Notes: generated from the sequence alone by a model not told the origin. Shown: positions 1-5,753, numbered from the stretch's first letter. The stretch is 8,079 nucleotides of DNA from Bacillota bacterium (GCA_023441145.1 JAEZQN010000128.1:1-8079), one strand, 5' to 3'. Translations and numbers: made by a program.

Positions 1-140
1 CTGGAATAACTAGGTTGCTGATAGGTTGGCCCATTGTTTGAGTAATTAGGCTGTTGATAAGGTTGGCCATTGCTAGCATAATTAGGTTGATTACCCTCAT
101 TATTACCCGTGTAGGTTGGGTTGTCAAAGTTGTTATCCAA
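1..140 (-). CDS. N-terminal part of an unrecognised Q/N/P/Y-rich protein (TTG start, runs off the window)
   Basis: Reading leftward from a TTG at 140-138, the frame stays open for 46 codons to the window edge. The start is chosen because a perfect AAGGAGG lies 8 nt upstream (149-155) and a strong promoter sits before that (172-200). There is no ATG in this frame between the ribosome site and the edge. The visible residues are almost entirely N, Q, P, Y, S and G, beginning MDNNFDNPTYTGNN, and include a 12-residue repeat (residues 20-31 and 32-43, both ending in YQQP). Many clostridial, especially lachnospiral, small membrane or zinc-ribbon proteins begin with a disordered segment like this before a globular or membrane domain. 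The domain that would identify this one is outside the window, so no function is assigned. A hairpin terminator separates it from the oad operon on the same strand, so it is probably an independent unit. Confidence 0.72.
   Translation of the reverse strand, partial: MDNNFDNPTYTGNNEGNQPNYASNGQPYQQPNYSNNGPTYQQPSYS
3..83 (-). repeat. 36-bp in-frame tandem repeat encoding a 12-residue Y/Q/N/P unit
   Basis: Two full units (48-83 and 12-47) and the beginning of a third (3-11) are seen. They encode NYASNGQPYQQP, NYSNNGPTYQQP and SYS. Synonymous differences between units (CAACAG versus CAGCAA for QQ) show the repeat is not very recent. The period is a multiple of three, so copy-number change would keep the frame. 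The array may continue past the left edge. Confidence 0.7.
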
Positions 141-148
141 ATACTCGT

Positions 149-155
149 CCTCCTT
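149..155 (-). promoter_or_regulatory. Ribosome binding site that decides the TTG start at 140
   Basis: On the minus strand this reads AAGGAGG, a perfect match to the anti-Shine-Dalgarno core, 8 nt before TTG. It is the main reason for accepting a non-ATG start for the leftmost gene. Confidence 0.75.
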
Positions 156-171
156 AAAACTTTATAAAATT

Positions 172-200
172 ATTATAACATATTTAGAAAGAGATTACAA
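172..200 (-). promoter_or_regulatory. Sigma-A type promoter with extended -10 for the leftmost gene
   Basis: On the minus strand, TTGTAA (200-195) is followed by exactly 17 nt and then TATAAT (177-172). TGT directly before the -10 makes an extended -10. Transcription should start near 165, giving a leader of about 25 nt before the TTG start. The -35, spacing and extended -10 are the same as in the plus-strand promoter at 3846-3874. Confidence 0.7.
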
Positions 201-216
201 ATACATAACAAAATAG

Positions 217-253
217 AAACAGCCTGTTTTCCATGAAGGAAACCAGGCTGTTT
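217..253 (-). terminator. Rho-independent terminator of the oad operon, probably bidirectional
   Basis: Positions 217-226 pair perfectly with 244-253 (10 bp). One T/C mismatch follows, then five more pairs (228-232 with 238-242) closing a 5-nt loop. On the minus strand the hairpin begins 4 nt after the oadA stop and is followed by a T-rich run (TTTCTATTTTG). On the plus strand it is followed by TTTGATTTTATTT, so it could work both ways. It separates the oad operon from the promoter of the next minus-strand gene. Confidence 0.88.
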
Positions 254-257
254 GATT

Positions 258-1721
258 TTATTTAACTAATGAAACGTCATCTACATAGAGAATGCGAACT
301 TCATTTTCTTTTATAGGGGTTGGTGCTGTTTCAGGTTTCTTTTCTACAGCAACAGGCTCACTTACTAAAGGAGTAACACCATCTCTTACCTCAAAGAATT
401 TAGCTGCTACTTGTGGGAAGAGGGCATAGCTTAAAACATCTTCTTCCGATTTTGCGAAGTCTTTACATTCTTCACGGTATTTCTCAAGCTCTGGTTCTAG
501 TAAATCAGCAGGACGGCAGGTTATGACAGGATCATTTCCTATAGCCAGCTTACGAACCTCTTCATTTACTTCTCCAGGAAGAGTACCATACTCTCCACGG
601 AGTACTGCTTTAGATTCCTTAGAGAAGGTTTTGTAACGGCTTCCAGATAGAACATTAAGTACAGCTTGTGACCCAACAATCTGGCTAGTTGGAGTAACAA
701 GAGGAGGGTAGCCAAAATCTTTACGTACTCTAGGCACTTCCTCTAATACCTCGTAATACTTATTCTCTGCACCAGCTTGCTTTAACTGGCTAATCAGGTT
801 AGAAAGCATACCTCCTGGTACTTGATAGAGAAGAGTATTGGTGTCTACAGCTAATACCTTAGGATCAAGAATTTTCTCTTCTTTTAACTTGTCGGCAATT
901 TTTCTGAAATGAACAGCTGCTTCATTTAATTTAGAAAGATCCAGATTAGAATCATATGGTGTACCCTTTAAGGTGGCAACTAATGATTCTGTACAAGGCT
1001 GACTAGTACCATTGGCTAGAGGAGATAATGCACAGTCTACAATATCAACACCAGCTTGAATTGCCATAAGGTAGGTCATATCACCAGTACCTGTTGTATT
1101 ATGAGTATGAAGGTGAAGTGGTACCTTAACGGTTTCCTTCAATTTGCTTACTAAATCATAAGCATCATATGGAAGTAGTAGATTTGCCATATCTTTAATA
1201 CAGATAACGTCTGCTCCCATATCCTCTAATGTCTTTGCTAGTTTAATAAAATATTCTGTATTGTGAACAGGACTAATGGTGTAGCTGATTGCTGCCTCAC
1301 AGGTACCTCCTGCTTGTTTTACATATTTCATGGCAGCTTCCATGTTTCTTACATCATTAAGTGCATCAAATATTCTTACTACATCAATACCGTTTTCAAC
1401 AGATTTCTTGCAGAAAGCTTCTACAACATCATCTGCATAGTGCTTGTATCCAAGAATATTTTGCCCACGAAGAAGCATCTGTAATGGAGTCTTTTTAAGG
1501 TACTTTTTAAGAGTTCTAAGACGTTGCCATGGATCTTCATTAAGAAAACGCATACAACTATCAAAGGTAGCTCCACCCCAGCACTCAAGGGACCAATAGC
1601 CAACATCATCTAAAGTTTCTAGGGATGGAATCATATCTTCAATTCGCATTCTAGTTGCAGCTTGAGATTGATGAGCATCTCGTAAAATGGTATCCGTAAT
1701 ATGTATGGATTTGTTTGTCAT
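258..1721 (-). CDS. oadA: Oxaloacetate decarboxylase alpha subunit, carboxyltransferase without its own biotin domain
   Basis: This cytoplasmic carboxyltransferase moves CO2 from oxaloacetate to carrier biotin, releasing pyruvate. It belongs to the HMGL-like/PYC-OADA family, shared with pyruvate carboxylase subunit B and transcarboxylase 5S. The N-terminal TIM barrel has DTILRDAHQS (residues 10-19), with Asp15 a metal ligand. CIKDMAN carries Lys176, the carbamylated lysine, and HLHTHNTTG supplies metal ligands His205 and His207. The conserved carboxylase domain follows to about residue 450. At 487 residues it is some 100 shorter than the roughly 590-residue alpha subunits with a fused biotinyl domain. 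A Pro/Ala-rich linker (about 454-471) remains and ends in a short tail, NEVRILYVDDVSLVK. Biotin is instead carried by the separate protein at 2939-3265. The ATG has an AAAGGAA site 9 nt upstream and lies 17 nt after oadB. Databases may call it pyruvate carboxylase subunit B, but the adjacent beta and gamma subunits favour the decarboxylase. Confidence 0.93.
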   Translation of the reverse strand: MTNKSIHITDTILRDAHQSQAATRMRIEDMIPSLETLDDVGYWSLECWGGATFDSCMRFLNEDPWQRLRTLKKYLKKTPLQMLLRGQNILGYKHYADDVVEAFCKKSVENGIDVVRIFDALNDVRNMEAAMKYVKQAGGTCEAAISYTISPVHNTEYFIKLAKTLEDMGADVICIKDMANLLLPYDAYDLVSKLKETVKVPLHLHTHNTTGTGDMTYLMAIQAGVDIVDCALSPLANGTSQPCTESLVATLKGTPYDSNLDLSKLNEAAVHFRKIADKLKEEKILDPKVLAVDTNTLLYQVPGGMLSNLISQLKQAGAENKYYEVLEEVPRVRKDFGYPPLVTPTSQIVGSQAVLNVLSGSRYKTFSKESKAVLRGEYGTLPGEVNEEVRKLAIGNDPVITCRPADLLEPELEKYREECKDFAKSEEDVLSYALFPQVAAKFFEVRDGVTPLVSEPVAVEKKPETAPTPIKENEVRILYVDDVSLVK

Positions 1722-1738
1722 AGTAGTTGTTTCCTTTC

Positions 1739-2911
1739 TTAGAATAATGCTAACAGAACACCAGCAGCAATAGCAGATCCAATTACACCAGCTACATTAG
1801 GACCCATAGCATGCATTAACAAGAAATTGGATGGATTTTCTTTTTGTCCAACCACTTGGGAAACACGTGCAGCCATAGGAACGGCAGATACACCTGCAGA
1901 ACCAATTAATGGATTTATCTTCTGTTTTAAGAATAGGTTCATAAACTTCGCTAGTAACACACCGCCTGCTGTACCAAGTCCAAAAGCAACTACACCCATG
2001 CACATGATCTTAATGGTACTTAAGCTTAAGAAGGTGGAAGCAGTAGCGGTAGCACCTACTGAGATACCAAGGAAGATAGTCACGATGTTCATTAATTCAT
2101 TTTGAACTGTCTTACTAAGTCTTTCTACAACACCACTTTCTCTAAATAGATTTCCAAGCATAAGAGAACCTACAAGTGGAGCAGCAGATGGTACTAAGAA
2201 GGCAACAAAGATTGTAATGATAAATGGGAAAAGAATCTTTTCCAGCTTGGAAACTGGTCGCAGTTCTGTCATTTTGATACAACGTTCTTTCTTGGTTGTT
2301 AATAACTTCATAATCGGTGGTTGAATTACTGGTACTAAAGCCATATAGGAATATGCTGCTACAGCAATAGGACCTAATAGATCAGGGGCAAGTCTAGTAG
2401 TAACATAGATTGCAGTTGGGCCATCGGCTCCACCGATGATACCGATAGAACTTGCTTGTTCTGGACTGAATCCAAGATATCTTGCTCCAATAAAAGTGAC
2501 GAAGATACCAAGCTGAGCTGCGGCACCAAGTAAAAGACTCTTTGGATTTGCAATCAAAGGACCAAAGTCAGTCATGGCACCTACACCAACAAAGATTAAG
2601 CAAGGATAAATTCCTAGCTTTACGCCTAAATACAGATAGTCAATTAATCCTGGTGTGATTCCAGAATTTCCACCAAATAAATCCCAATGTACATGCCCGT
2701 CAGCGAATAAGGCTTCGTGGAACATCTCAGCTCCTGGCAAATTGGTAAGGAGCATACCAAAAGCAATCGGTAATAGTAACAAAGGTTCAAAGCCTTTTTT
2801 GATTGCTAGGTAAGCTAACAAGCAAGCGATGGCAATCATAAGAAGTACTCGGTAATCCTGCTGTACTAAGTAGAAGCCCGTCTGCTCAAAAAAATTTATA
2901 ATAGTATCCAT
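1739..2911 (-). CDS. oadB: Na+-pumping decarboxylase beta subunit, membrane carboxybiotin decarboxylase
   Basis: A 390-residue multi-helix membrane protein that decarboxylates carboxybiotin and exports Na+. The family signature GGADGPTAIYV (160-170) contains Asp163. The residues shown to matter in Klebsiella OadB (Asp203, Tyr229, Asn373, Gly377, Ser382, Arg389) all align here with a constant offset of 40: Asp163, Tyr189, Asn333, Gly337, Ser342, Arg349, the last four within NPLIGSAGVSAVPMAAR. Full conservation argues for an active Na+ pump. The beta subunits of oxaloacetate, methylmalonyl-CoA and glutaconyl-CoA decarboxylases are close relatives, so substrate is read from the neighbouring alpha subunit. 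The start is supported by GGAGG upstream and lies 27 nt after the biotin carrier gene. The stop is 17 nt before oadA. Confidence 0.94.
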   Translation of the reverse strand: MDTIINFFEQTGFYLVQQDYRVLLMIAIACLLAYLAIKKGFEPLLLLPIAFGMLLTNLPGAEMFHEALFADGHVHWDLFGGNSGITPGLIDYLYLGVKLGIYPCLIFVGVGAMTDFGPLIANPKSLLLGAAAQLGIFVTFIGARYLGFSPEQASSIGIIGGADGPTAIYVTTRLAPDLLGPIAVAAYSYMALVPVIQPPIMKLLTTKKERCIKMTELRPVSKLEKILFPFIITIFVAFLVPSAAPLVGSLMLGNLFRESGVVERLSKTVQNELMNIVTIFLGISVGATATASTFLSLSTIKIMCMGVVAFGLGTAGGVLLAKFMNLFLKQKINPLIGSAGVSAVPMAARVSQVVGQKENPSNFLLMHAMGPNVAGVIGSAIAAGVLLALF

Positions 2912-2938
2912 TTACGTTTCCTCCATTAAGTGTTTGTA

Positions 2939-3265
2939 TTATTCCATGACACATAACAATGTTCCGGACTCTACACTAGCACCTTTGGAAACATGTATAG
3001 ATGCAATTTTTCCGTCCCTAGGAGCCATGATTTCATTTTCCATCTTAAGAGCTTCTAAAATCATAAGAATCTGCCCTTCTTTCACCATATCTCCGGCATT
3101 TACATGTATATTTAAGATTGTTCCAGGCATTGGACTAGCTATTTTTTCACCTTCTGAAGGTGTAGTAGCTGGTTTTGGTGTAGAAGTGGTGATATCTGAC
3201 TCATTAATTTGTTCGATTTCAATTTCATATAAAGTGTTGTTTACATTTACGCGATATTTTTTCAT
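2939..3265 (-). CDS. Biotin carrier (biotinyl domain) subunit of the Na+-pumping decarboxylase
   Basis: A 108-residue acyl-carrier-like protein that shuttles carboxybiotin from the alpha carboxyltransferase to the membrane beta subunit. After a short N-terminal strand segment (MKKYRVNVNNTLYEIEIEQ) comes a Thr/Pro/Ser linker (about 26-40), then a biotin/lipoyl-attachment domain from ASPMPGTILNI to the end. The biotinylation motif is EALKMENE with Lys74, 34 residues from the C-terminus, the usual distance for this domain. The residue before the lysine is Leu where most biotinyl proteins have Met (AMKM). The gene is 48 nt after oadG and 27 nt before oadB, with an AGAGG site 10 nt before the ATG. 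It supplies the domain missing from the C-terminus of the alpha subunit. Similar free carriers are called gamma or delta (GcdC/MmdC) in other decarboxylases, so no symbol is assigned. Confidence 0.92.
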   Translation of the reverse strand: MKKYRVNVNNTLYEIEIEQINESDITTSTPKPATTPSEGEKIASPMPGTILNIHVNAGDMVKEGQILMILEALKMENEIMAPRDGKIASIHVSKGASVESGTLLCVME

Positions 3266-3313
3266 GCTATTATTTCCTCTCTTTTTTATGTAGTGGGTTG
3301 ATGCGAATAAAAA

Positions 3314-3604
3314 TTAAAGCTTCTTTACAGAAAGAATTCTTATTGCAGATACATCTGTTCCTAAATCCTCTGCAATAACTGCAGATACGGCTGCCAACAT
3401 TTCCTGACGATTTACAATCGTGTCAGATGTTGTATTGTTTGAAACAGCCTTAGGTGGAGTGTTTGAAGGCACTACGTTTGCTCCAAATGCCTTACATAAT
3501 AGACTAACTAAGCTACAAAGAATAATAATGCAGATAAGCCCTAAAAAAACAGTGCCTAATCCCATTAGAACAACTTTTGTGTTGGAAATTTCTAAAAAAA
3601 ACAT
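3314..3604 (-). CDS. oadG: Oxaloacetate decarboxylase gamma-type subunit, small single-helix membrane protein
   Basis: A 96-residue protein with one hydrophobic helix at about residues 11-37, a polar Pro/Asn/Thr-rich linker (44-62), and a C-terminal helix plus basic strand (QEMLAAVSAVIAEDLGTDVS then IRILSVKKL). This layout matches OAD_gamma proteins, which anchor and assemble the complex; in some members the C-terminal part binds the alpha subunit or a metal ion. Sequence conservation in this family is low, so the call rests on size, topology, the C-terminal pattern and position as the first gene of the oad operon. AAGGAGG lies 11 nt before the ATG, slightly long but the best site present. 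A predicted promoter lies upstream at 3657-3685. Confidence 0.85.
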   Translation of the reverse strand: MFFLEISNTKVVLMGLGTVFLGLICIIILCSLVSLLCKAFGANVVPSNTPPKAVSNNTTSDTIVNRQEMLAAVSAVIAEDLGTDVSAIRILSVKKL

Positions 3605-3656
3605 AATTTTTTACACCTCCTTTTGCCTTATTAAAAAATTCTGCCTATCTTAACAT

Positions 3657-3685
3657 ATTATATAAAACTTGTACACATAAGACAA
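3657..3685 (-). promoter_or_regulatory. oadG: Predicted sigma-A promoter of the oad operon
   Basis: On the minus strand, TTGTCT (3685-3680; 4 of 6 consensus bases) is followed by 17 nt and a perfect TATAAT (3662-3657). Transcription should begin near 3650, leaving a leader of about 45 nt before the oadG ATG at 3604. Confidence 0.62.
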
Positions 3686-3789
3686 TTCACTTGAAGATTT
3701 CTTAACATAAAATTTATACTGAAAGTATAGATTTAACAGAATCTTTATATTAAAAAATGATCGTATGTTTTATAATACATGGGGAAACA

Positions 3790-3847
3790 TTTTCAGTATC
3801 TTTTTATGGTTTTCAAGTAAAATTTTATGTATTTTCAAAGTAAAATT
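3790..3847 (+). repeat. Tandem imperfect direct repeats upstream of the kinase promoter, candidate regulator sites
   Basis: Two adjoining copies of TTTTATG-N1/2-TTTTCA-N1/2-GTAAAATT occupy 3802-3824 and 3823-3847; they differ mainly by a one-base insertion in each spacer. A third partial copy, TTTTCAGTA, is at 3790-3798. The TTTTCA cores begin at 3790, 3810 and 3832, so they are 20 and 22 bp apart, about two DNA turns. The last copy overlaps the first bases of the -35 hexamer at 3846. Direct repeats phased on one helix face next to a -35 are typical of OmpR/KdpE-class binding sites. Binding by the local regulator is inference. Confidence 0.6.
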
Positions 3848-3874
3848 GTAATACTTCTTGTTATTTGTTATAAT
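3846..3874 (+). promoter_or_regulatory. Sigma-A type promoter with extended -10 for the kinase-regulator operon
   Basis: TTGTAA (3846-3851), 17 nt, TATAAT (3869-3874), with TGT just before the -10 forming an extended -10. Predicted start is near 3881. This is the best plus-strand promoter in the window and sits directly downstream of the tandem repeats. Confidence 0.72.
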
Positions 3875-3888
3875 AAATTGGAATGTAA

Positions 3889-3900
3889 CATAACGTTATG
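3889..3900. promoter_or_regulatory. Perfect 12-bp palindrome CATAACGTTATG, candidate operator
   Basis: The 12 bases equal their own reverse complement and lie about 8-20 nt after the predicted transcription start. A protein bound here would block early transcription. The protein is unknown. A 12-bp palindrome can occur by chance in AT-rich DNA, so function is uncertain. Confidence 0.4.
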
Positions 3901-3937
3901 AAATATCGAGAGACATGAAGAGAAAGGAATGTAAAGT

Positions 3938-3943
3938 AGGAAG
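3938..3943 (+). promoter_or_regulatory. Ribosome binding site favouring the ATG at 3948
   Basis: AGGAAG lies 4 nt before the in-frame ATG at 3948 (its AGGA core 6 nt before). The earlier in-frame ATG at 3915 has only GAGAG very close to it. This favours starting the kinase at 3948, though 3915, giving 11 more residues, cannot be excluded. Confidence 0.5.
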
Positions 3944-3947
3944 AGAT

Positions 3948-5018
3948 ATGTTGAAATTGACTAAAAAAAGAATGGTTTTTTCGTCTAGAGATACCATAAT
4001 TTCCGCTTCTATTATGTTGCTAGCAATAGGCTTTTCTACTTTAATTAATACTTTTTGTTCAGGTGCAGAAACCTATGTTCCAATGATATTTTTGTTTGCC
4101 GTTTTTTTAATATCATTATGGACCAATGGCTATTTTTATGGAATTTGTGCCTCCTTGTTGGGGGTATTCTTTGTGAATTATGTTTTCACATATCCATATT
4201 TTGCTTTAGATTTTTCCATTGAGGGTTATCCTATTACATTTTCTATTATGATTGCTGTTTCTCTATTAACTAGCACCATGACATCAAATTTAATAGAGAA
4301 TGACAGGCTAAAGCTAGAGATTGAAAAAGAGAAGATGAAGTACAATCTATTACGTGCAATCAGTCATGATTTAAGGACTCCATTGACCTCTATTGTTGGT
4401 GTAATAGACACCATAATAGATAATTATTCTGTGGTAGAGTTAGAGGAAAAGATTGCATTACTAAAGGATGCTAAAGAAGATGCTGAGTGGTTAGTACGTT
4501 TGGTGGAAAATGTTCTACTAGTGACTAAGATGAGCTCTAATGAGACGGCGTTACATATGCAGGATGAGGTAGTGGAGGAAATTGTTTCGGAAGCAGTACA
4601 AAAGTTTCATAAACATTTTGCTGGGCAAAAGGTACATGTTAGGGTGCCTGATGAGTATTTAATAGTGCCAATGGATGGAATTTTGATTGAAGAAGTTCTT
4701 ACTAATTTAATGGAGAACTCAGTCAAACATTCCAATGAGGTAAACCGGATTGAGTTAACTGTTAAAAAGGAAGACAATTATGCCGTTTTTACTGTTCGAG
4801 ATTATGGACAAGGATTTCCGGATACAGAAATTCCTAAGTTGTTGGAGGGGCCTATTGTTTCTGTTTCAAATAGTAACAATGATGGAAGTAAAAACATGGG
4901 AATAGGCTTAGCTCTTTGCAATACAATTATAAAAGCACACAAAGGAAAAATGTATGCAAGAAATGCGGAAGATAAAGGAGCAGTGGTTTCCTTTTATCTA
5001 CCTCTAAGAAAGGAGTAA
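3948..5018 (+). CDS. KdpD-like sensor histidine kinase, short form without the KdpD/USP sensor domains
   Basis: A 356-residue membrane kinase, expected to autophosphorylate and pass phosphate to the regulator encoded 5 nt downstream. Four hydrophobic helices (about 15-36, 43-59, 63-80, 96-113) form a DUF4118-type module, the membrane part of KdpD. A short coiled segment leads to HisKA with the H-box SHDLRTPLTSI (His140). The ATPase domain has an N-box NLMENSVKHS (key Asn257), G1 DYGQGFP (Asp285) and G2 GIGLAL. All catalytic motifs are intact. E. coli-type KdpD is about 890 residues and begins with a KdpD nucleotide-binding domain and a universal-stress domain; both are absent, so the stimulus may differ from the classic potassium signal. 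The sequence upstream is non-coding control DNA, so this looks like a short family form rather than a recent truncation. An alternative start at 3915 would add 11 basic and polar residues. Confidence 0.88.
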   Translation: MLKLTKKRMVFSSRDTIISASIMLLAIGFSTLINTFCSGAETYVPMIFLFAVFLISLWTNGYFYGICASLLGVFFVNYVFTYPYFALDFSIEGYPITFSIMIAVSLLTSTMTSNLIENDRLKLEIEKEKMKYNLLRAISHDLRTPLTSIVGVIDTIIDNYSVVELEEKIALLKDAKEDAEWLVRLVENVLLVTKMSSNETALHMQDEVVEEIVSEAVQKFHKHFAGQKVHVRVPDEYLIVPMDGILIEEVLTNLMENSVKHSNEVNRIELTVKKEDNYAVFTVRDYGQGFPDTEIPKLLEGPIVSVSNSNNDGSKNMGIGLALCNTIIKAHKGKMYARNAEDKGAVVSFYLPLRKE

Positions 5019-5023
5019 AGAAC

Positions 5024-5728
5024 ATGCAAAATAGTCAAACAGTACTTGTAGTTGAAGATGAAAACAGTATCAGTAATTTTATAACAACAATACTCAATGC
5101 AAACAAATACCAAGTCATACATGCGAAAAATGGTTCAGAGGCAATGATGATGATTACTTCATATTGTCCAGACATTATTTTATTAGATTTGGGATTACCA
5201 GATATAGATGGCATCAACATTATTAAATTTGTAAGGGAATGGTCTGAGGTTCCGATTATTGTAGTATCTGCAAGAGGCCATGAGAGGGATAAAGTGGAAG
5301 CCCTTGATTTAGGAGCTGATGATTATATTACAAAACCATTTGCCACCTCAGAGCTTTTAGTTCGTATACGTACTGCTCTTAGACATGCTATGCGGTTGGA
5401 AAATACCAATATGAATAAAATAGATACCTATGCTGTAGGAGATTTGTTTATCGACTTTAATAAAAGAGAGGTCAAGGTGGAAGGTAAGTTAGTACACCTG
5501 ACTCAAATAGAGTATAAGATAGTATCTATGCTTTGCCATTATGCAGGAAGGGTATTGACCTATGATTATTTAATCAATAATATCTGGGGACCTCATGCTA
5601 AGTGTGATAATCAAATTCTCAGAGTAAATATGGCGAATATTCGTAGAAAATTAGAAAAAAATCCAGCCGAACCACAGTATCTTTTTACAGAGGTTGGGGT
5701 AGGTTATCGCATGGTAGATGAAATATAG
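5024..5728 (+). CDS. kdpE: KdpE-like OmpR-family response regulator
   Basis: A 234-residue cytoplasmic transcription regulator, the likely partner of the kinase just upstream. The receiver domain (about 6-118) has acidic residues Glu11 and Asp12, phospho-acceptor Asp55 in LLDLGLPD, Ser82 and Lys104 in ITKPF. A winged-helix DNA-binding domain follows (about 138-231). Its LTQIEYKIVSMLCHYAGRVL segment, the WGPH motif and the ending FTEVGVGYRM are characteristic of KdpE rather than PhoP/OmpR relatives. AAGGAG lies about 8 nt before the ATG, within the last codons of the kinase gene. The classic targets are kdpFABC potassium-pump genes, which are not in this window. The phased direct repeats before the kinase promoter are possible binding sites, giving autoregulation. 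Confidence 0.9.
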   Translation: MQNSQTVLVVEDENSISNFITTILNANKYQVIHAKNGSEAMMMITSYCPDIILLDLGLPDIDGINIIKFVREWSEVPIIVVSARGHERDKVEALDLGADDYITKPFATSELLVRIRTALRHAMRLENTNMNKIDTYAVGDLFIDFNKREVKVEGKLVHLTQIEYKIVSMLCHYAGRVLTYDYLINNIWGPHAKCDNQILRVNMANIRRKLEKNPAEPQYLFTEVGVGYRMVDEI

Positions 5729-5746
5729 TTGAGACAAAATACATGG

Positions 5747-5753
5747 AAGGAGG
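5747..5753 (+). promoter_or_regulatory. Ribosome binding site that sets the next start at 5761
   Basis: AAGGAGG sits 7 nt before the ATG at 5761. The in-frame ATG at 5743 overlaps this site and has no good site of its own, so it is probably not the start. Confidence 0.8.

Larger units (their letters stand above)
3605..3947. other. Divergent intergenic control region between oadG and the histidine kinase gene
   Basis: About 340 very AT-rich bases without a convincing gene. It holds the oadG ribosome site (3616-3622), the oad promoter, tandem TTTTCA..GTA repeats, the kinase promoter, a 12-bp palindrome and the kinase ribosome site, each listed separately. A short inverted repeat, TATAC-N5-GTATA (3715-3729), lies about 30 bp upstream of the oad -35. 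I see no riboswitch-like structure or hairpin terminator. Confidence 0.75.

Noticed and set aside
1263..2105. Several open frames of 62-92 codons on both strands inside oadA and oadB
   Set aside because: They overlap strongly conserved subunits, lack ribosome sites and show no recognisable domain.
2934..3293. Open frame of 119 codons on the plus strand opposite the biotin carrier gene
   Set aside because: It is antisense to a clearly identified biotinyl protein, has no ribosome site, and its sequence is the mirror of that gene's codons.
258..3604. Operon read as methylmalonyl-CoA or glutaconyl-CoA decarboxylase
   Set aside because: Those enzymes have a crotonase-fold carboxyltransferase alpha subunit. 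Here the alpha subunit is an HMGL-like barrel with PYC/OADA motifs, which points to oxaloacetate.
3420..3653. Plus-strand open frame of 77 codons opposite oadG
   Set aside because: It is antisense to oadG, lacks a ribosome site and contains no recognisable motif.
3730..3745. Possible small hairpin AGATT-TAACAG-AATCT
   Set aside because: Only five pairs, mostly A-T, with no T-run after it; too weak to call a terminator or regulatory RNA.
3771..3776. A second TATAAT on the plus strand in the divergent region
   Set aside because: No acceptable -35 lies 16-18 nt upstream, and the site at 3869-3874 is far better placed.
5035..5220. Minus-strand open frame of 61 codons inside the response regulator gene
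   Set aside because: It lies opposite the receiver domain with its conserved Asp55 region and has no ribosome site.
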